Origin: Bacillota bacterium
Lineage (GTDB): Bacteria; Bacillota; Bacilli; Alicyclobacillales; SLC66
DNA: 17,560 nucleotides
NCBI GenBank assembly: GCA_021846145.1
Contig: JAJZCJ010000032.1
Span: forward strand, 1-17,560
Direction: 5' to 3'
The position numbers and the translations under genes were made by a program. Shown here piece by piece: positions 14,822-17,560 of the stretch. Below the pieces are notes generated by a model. That model saw nothing but the letters and a program-made list of their open reading frames with translations, was not told the origin of the DNA and did not search any database. The number at the start of each line of letters is the position of its first letter. Within the stretch, counting starts at the first letter, position 1.

Positions 14822-15907
14822 ATGTGGCATTTCGCAAAATGGATTACAATAATAGGATTAATTTGCGGTATTGGGTTCAGTGATTATCCCGCATACGCAA
14901 CAAACTTACAAATAGATGAGTCGAACTTCACCCAGTTGCATTCAAATTTCGGCCAAGTGATCCCGGGGGGCCAATCGATCGGTATCAAACTTCGTTCTGT
15001 TGGTGTGCTTGTCGTTGGTTATCATTTTATTCACTCAGGGAGGGAATTATATAGTCCAGGGGAGCGAGCCAATATTCATATTGGTGATTTAATTACAAAA
15101 GTGAGTGGGAAAAGTGTAGCTCGTGTCGAAGTAGTGGCACAACAAATTGAAGATTCCGGAACACACGGCAAATTGTTAACTCTAGAATTTAAGCGCAAAG
15201 GGCAAGTGTTGTTCACTAGGATAAAGCCTCAGTGGGATGAGGATTCTGGCGTATATAGAATTGGCTTATACATTCGCGATTCTGCAGCAGGGGTGGGCAC
15301 GTTGACCTTTTTCGATCCTTCGTCCCATACTTTTGCAGCGCTAGGCCATGTGGTTACTGATGCGGATACTGGACAAGCAATAGAAGGTCATGGAGAAATT
15401 GTGCGCGCTGCGGTCACCTCTATTGATCGTGGAGAAAGTGGACAACCCGGTGAAAAAAGAGGTACTTTTGTTGATGAAAAGAAGATTTTGGGCAAGGTTT
15501 TTCAAAATAATGCATTTGGTGTATTTGGTACATTATCCAGCACACCTAGCCCTTCTTTAATTAACACACCAATGCAGATTGCGTTGCCAGATAAGATCAA
15601 ACCGTGTGCAGCAAAAATTCTCACGGTCATTCATGACCAAAAAGTCGAGGCTTTTGATGCTATGATTATTAAAGTAAACACACAGCATACGGCTGGCATT
15701 AAAAGCTTTATCATCCAGGTGACAGATCCACGTTTGCTTAAAGCAACGGGAGGCATTGTTCAAGGGATGAGTGGAAGCCCAGTAATCGCTGATCACAAAC
15801 TTATCGGTGCCATTACTCACGTTTTTTTATCAGATCCGACACGAGGATATGGCATATTTGCAGCTTGGATGCAAGAGAAAACCCAATCACTAAAACCTGC
15901 AGCTTAA
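14822..15907 (+). CDS. spoIVB: SpoIVB serine peptidase (S55)
   Basis: SpoIVB is made in the forespore, crosses into the intermembrane space and cleaves SpoIVFA, releasing SpoIVFB to process pro-sigma-K. The 361-residue protein has an N-terminal membrane/signal segment (about 8-24, ending near AYA), a PDZ domain (about 48-125, VLVVGYHF ... GDLITKVSGKSV) and an S55 peptidase domain. The catalytic triad is visible: H176 in ALGHVVTD, D302 in VTDPRLL and S317 in VQGMSGSPV; the 15-residue D-to-S spacing equals that of B. subtilis D363/S378. It is shorter than the 426-residue B. subtilis protein, mainly before the peptidase domain. ATG 14822 follows GAGGAGG (14808-14814) at 7 bases; GTG 14816 lies within the ribosome site. 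Confidence 0.96.
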   Translation: MWHFAKWITIIGLICGIGFSDYPAYATNLQIDESNFTQLHSNFGQVIPGGQSIGIKLRSVGVLVVGYHFIHSGRELYSPGERANIHIGDLITKVSGKSVARVEVVAQQIEDSGTHGKLLTLEFKRKGQVLFTRIKPQWDEDSGVYRIGLYIRDSAAGVGTLTFFDPSSHTFAALGHVVTDADTGQAIEGHGEIVRAAVTSIDRGESGQPGEKRGTFVDEKKILGKVFQNNAFGVFGTLSSTPSPSLINTPMQIALPDKIKPCAAKILTVIHDQKVEAFDAMIIKVNTQHTAGIKSFIIQVTDPRLLKATGGIVQGMSGSPVIADHKLIGAITHVFLSDPTRGYGIFAAWMQEKTQSLKPAA

Positions 15908-15918
15908 TCGAAGGATAT

Positions 15919-15942
15919 CGGGGGATAGCCCCCGTTTTTTTT
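15919..15942 (+). terminator. Rho-independent terminator after spoIVB
   Basis: The six-pair stem CGGGGG/CCCCCG (15919-15924 and 15929-15934) encloses the loop ATAG and is followed directly by eight T (15935-15942). It lies 11 bases after the spoIVB stop and separates spoIVB from the spo0A control region. Confidence 0.92.
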
Positions 15943-15946
15943 ATTT

Positions 15947-15953
15947 TTCGACA
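15947..15953 (-). promoter_or_regulatory. 0A box (perfect, reverse orientation)
   Basis: TTCGACA is the exact reverse complement of the Spo0A-binding consensus TGTCGAA. It lies directly after the spoIVB terminator and 116 bases before spo0A. In B. subtilis, Spo0A~P binds several such boxes in its own promoter region. Confidence 0.65.
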
Positions 15954-15963
15954 ACTACATAAA

Positions 15964-15993
15964 TTTACATGTCTGAACAAGTCGCAAAATATT
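15964..15993 (+). promoter_or_regulatory. Possible vegetative sigma-A promoter of spo0A
   Basis: TTTACA (15964-15969, five of six to consensus) and AATATT (15988-15993, four of six) are 18 bases apart. The position upstream of the sigma-H-like promoter mirrors the B. subtilis Pv and Ps arrangement. The -10 is weak. Confidence 0.35.
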
Positions 15994-16005
15994 AGAAAAA
16001 ATTTC

Positions 16006-16032
16006 AAAGGAATAGTTCGCCAATTGTCGAAA
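16006..16032 (+). promoter_or_regulatory. Sigma-H-like promoter of spo0A with overlapping 0A boxes
   Basis: AAAGGAATA (16006-16014) matches the sigma-H -35 consensus RWAGGAWWT at eight of nine positions. CGAAA (16028-16032) matches the -10 HGAAT at four of five, after 13 bases. A perfect 0A box TGTCGAA (16025-16031) overlaps this -10, and a near match in reverse, TTCGCCA (16016-16022, six of seven), lies in the spacer. This fits autoregulation of spo0A by Spo0A~P and sigma-H, as known in B. subtilis. The boxes are direct reading; the regulation is inferred. Confidence 0.6.
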
Positions 16033-16068
16033 TAGATAGAGGATATAGATGAGGAGGGCTACCAACTA

Positions 16069-16902
16069 ATGATTAAAGTACTAATTGCTGATGACAACCG
16101 TGAGTTTGCAGATTTGCTGTCTGAGTATTTGCAGGAACAACCTGATCTTGAAATTGTAGGTATTGCAAATAACGGGCAGGAAGTGCTGAACCTGGTTGAT
16201 AAGACAAATCCAGATGTACTTGTGTTAGATATCATTATGCCAGTGATTGATGGGATTGGCGTTCTGGAGCGTATACGCACTTGGCGTATGGAAAAACCTC
16301 CGCGTGTGATTATGCTTACTGCTTTTGGTCAAGAAAACATCACGAAAAAAGCATTAGATCTGGGTGCACTTTATTATATCTTAAAGCCCTTTGATATGGA
16401 TCTTCTGATTGATCGAATTCGTGATGTGGCCATCAGTGTACCGTTATTTGAATTTGGGCGACAAACAGTCAATATGAATCAAAGTGTCACGGAATCTTCC
16501 TCAGCTACTCCGCGATTGCATACGATCAACATGCACGGACGTACGATTGATCAAATTGTAACGACGATCATACATGAAATTGGTGTTCCTGCACATATTA
16601 AAGGATATCAGTATCTCCGTGAAGCGATTTTAATGGTTTATGCGGATGTAGAAATTTTGGGATCTGTCACCAAAGTACTATACCCGCAAATCGCAAAAAC
16701 ATTCTATACCACCGCATCGCGTGTGGAAAGGGCGATACGCCATGCGATTGAGGTGGCGTGGAACCGGGGCAACAGTGAAGCGATTACCCAGGTATTTGGG
16801 TATTCAGTGAGTATGAGCAAAGCCAAGCCAACAAATTCAGAATTTATCGCCATGGTGGCTGATAAGTTGCGTTTAGAAACTTTAGTAAAAAAAGCGAGAT
16901 AA
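16069..16902 (+). CDS. spo0A: Sporulation transcription factor Spo0A
   Basis: Spo0A is the phosphorelay response regulator that starts sporulation. The 277-residue protein has a receiver domain (1-120) with the acidic pair D8-D9, phosphoacceptor D54 in LVLDIIMP, T84 and K106 (ILKPF). A linker of about 35 residues, rich in Ser, Thr, Asn and Gln, is followed by the DNA-binding domain (about 158-270), almost identical to B. subtilis: [38 protein letters not shown] and [18 protein letters not shown]. The start is ATG 16069 with GAGGAGG at 16051-16057. It follows spoIVB, as in Bacillus, and carries its own promoter region. Confidence 0.99.
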   Translation: MIKVLIADDNREFADLLSEYLQEQPDLEIVGIANNGQEVLNLVDKTNPDVLVLDIIMPVIDGIGVLERIRTWRMEKPPRVIMLTAFGQENITKKALDLGALYYILKPFDMDLLIDRIRDVAISVPLFEFGRQTVNMNQSVTESSSATPRLHTINMHGRTIDQIVTTIIHEIGVPAHIKGYQYLREAILMVYADVEILGSVTKVLYPQIAKTFYTTASRVERAIRHAIEVAWNRGNSEAITQVFGYSVSMSKAKPTNSEFIAMVADKLRLETLVKKAR

Positions 16903-16937
16903 TAAACTGCTGTGTACAATCTGATTTGTAATCCATT

Positions 16938-17008
16938 AAAAGGCATGATATGGTGAATGTAGATTCAGTTGCATTGAGAGAGTTTACATGATACTATCTG
17001 CCTTTTTT
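16938..17008 (+). terminator. Possible long-loop terminator after spo0A
   Basis: AAAAGGCA (16938-16945) can pair with TGCCTTTT (16999-17006), extended by GATA/TATC (16947-16950 with 16995-16998) past one bulged base, giving about 12 pairs around a 44-base loop. The 3' arm runs into six T. The long loop makes it uncertain. The rest of the 217-base gap (16903-17119) holds no gene; it has a CATGATA direct repeat (16944-16950 and 16988-16994) and AT-rich sequence before perR. Confidence 0.4.
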
Positions 17009-17082
17009 GCTATTTTAAAGATCCTGAATATGCAAATTTATATTTAAAACGTAACTTAGGCTAGTAATTTATCGCGAAAGTT

Positions 17083-17097
17083 ATATAATAATAAGTA
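17083..17097 (+). promoter_or_regulatory. perR promoter -10 with overlapping PerR-box-like sequence
   Basis: TATAAT (17084-17089) is a perfect -10 box 31 bases before the ATG; no good -35 is visible. The 15 bases 17083-17097 match the Bacillus PerR box TTATAATNATTATAA at 10 of 14 fixed positions. Together these suggest an autoregulated promoter, as known for B. subtilis perR, but AT-rich sequence makes chance matches likely. Confidence 0.4.
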
Positions 17098-17119
17098 TAA
17101 ATTCGAAGGGAGTTCAATT

Positions 17120-17548
17120 ATGGAAACCTTAACGGAATTCGACATTATTTCTATACTGAAAGATTCAGGGTTACGAGTGACACCACAACGGATTGCTGTG
17201 CTATCTTTTATGGATGGTCATCGCGTTCATTCTACTGCCGATGAAATTTATTTGTCACTTAAAAAAGATTTCCCTTCGCTTAGTGCGGCGACAGTGTACA
17301 ATACACTGCGTGCCTTTATCGATGGGGGCATCGTGCAGGAACTTCGCAATGGGGATCATGCAAGTCGCTTTGATATCAACACGACACCACATCATCATTT
17401 GGTGTGTGTGCATTGTGGTCATATGACAGATGTAGAATTGCCAGAAATCCCCGTAGGGAAGATCGCGAGTCATCATCATTTTGATGTTTTGGATTATCAT
17501 GTGGAAATTAAAGGGGTTTGCAGCGCCTGTAGTACAATGAATCAGTAA
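17120..17548 (+). CDS. perR: PerR-type peroxide-sensing Fur-family repressor
   Basis: PerR is a metal-dependent repressor that senses H2O2 by iron-catalysed oxidation of its own histidines and controls oxidative-stress and iron genes. The 142-residue protein has an N-terminal winged helix (residues 10-80, LRVTPQRIAVL, LSAATVYNTLRAF) and a C-terminal dimer domain. The regulatory metal ligands fall at the same numbers as in B. subtilis PerR: H37, D85, H91, H93 and D104. The Asp at 104 favours PerR over Fur. Structural zinc cysteines are C96, C99, C134 and C137. The ATG follows AAGGGAG (17106-17112) at 7 bases. The full gene ends 12 bases before the window edge. Distinct from the other genes here, it is probably its own unit. 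Confidence 0.92.
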   Translation: METLTEFDIISILKDSGLRVTPQRIAVLSFMDGHRVHSTADEIYLSLKKDFPSLSAATVYNTLRAFIDGGIVQELRNGDHASRFDINTTPHHHLVCVHCGHMTDVELPEIPVGKIASHHHFDVLDYHVEIKGVCSACSTMNQ

Positions 17549-17560
17549 TCCACCGATTCT

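Overview
The window is a compact run of same-strand (+) housekeeping and sporulation genes from a spore-forming Bacillota, most likely of the order Bacillales. The order accC - (Asp23 module) - nusB - folD - xseA - xseB - ispA - dxs - tlyA - argR - recN - spoIVB - spo0A is the same backbone as the Bacillus subtilis accC-to-spo0A region. Differences from B. subtilis point to a deeper Bacillales lineage, possibly Alicyclobacillaceae-like: nadK between tlyA and argR, a TsaD-like paralogue after nusB, an inserted YumC-type ferredoxin-NADP reductase, and a DUF1657 gene before dxs. The genus cannot be fixed from the sequence. Shine-Dalgarno sites are strong (AGGAGG type), and GTG or TTG starts are common.

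Layout. Positions 1-750 hold the 3' part of accC (biotin carboxylase); its homology stops abruptly about 9 bases from the window edge. A TATAAT promoter just after accC leads into an envelope-stress module: an Asp23/Gls24 protein, the membrane anchor AmaP and a small two-helix DUF2273 protein (823-2048). Next come nusB and a TsaD-like paralogue (to 3489). A 107-base gap precedes the ferredoxin-NADP reductase (3597-4592). A tightly packed run follows: folD, xseA, xseB and ispA (4609-7971), covering one-carbon metabolism, exonuclease VII and farnesyl diphosphate synthesis. A short DUF1657 gene (8048-8254) and a promoter/hairpin region lead to dxs (first step of the MEP isoprenoid pathway), tlyA, an unrecognised two-helix membrane protein, nadK, argR and recN (to 14731). 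The last part is developmental and regulatory: spoIVB, a strong terminator, a well-preserved spo0A control region with two perfect 0A boxes and a sigma-H-like promoter, spo0A, a 217-base gap with a possible terminator, and a perR-type Fur-family regulator.

Functional links. xseA and xseB encode the two subunits of one nuclease. ispA and dxs feed the same isoprenoid supply. SpoIVB and Spo0A act late and early in sporulation respectively. The Asp23-type protein beside accC matches the known genetic link between YqhY and acetyl-CoA carboxylase. No mobile element, CRISPR array, rRNA or tRNA was seen. There is no gene-free stretch longer than 300 bases. No clear new multi-gene system is visible; the best leads are the unrecognised membrane protein at 11168-11680, the TsaD-like paralogue, and the DUF1657 gene with the overlapping hairpin and promoter upstream of dxs.
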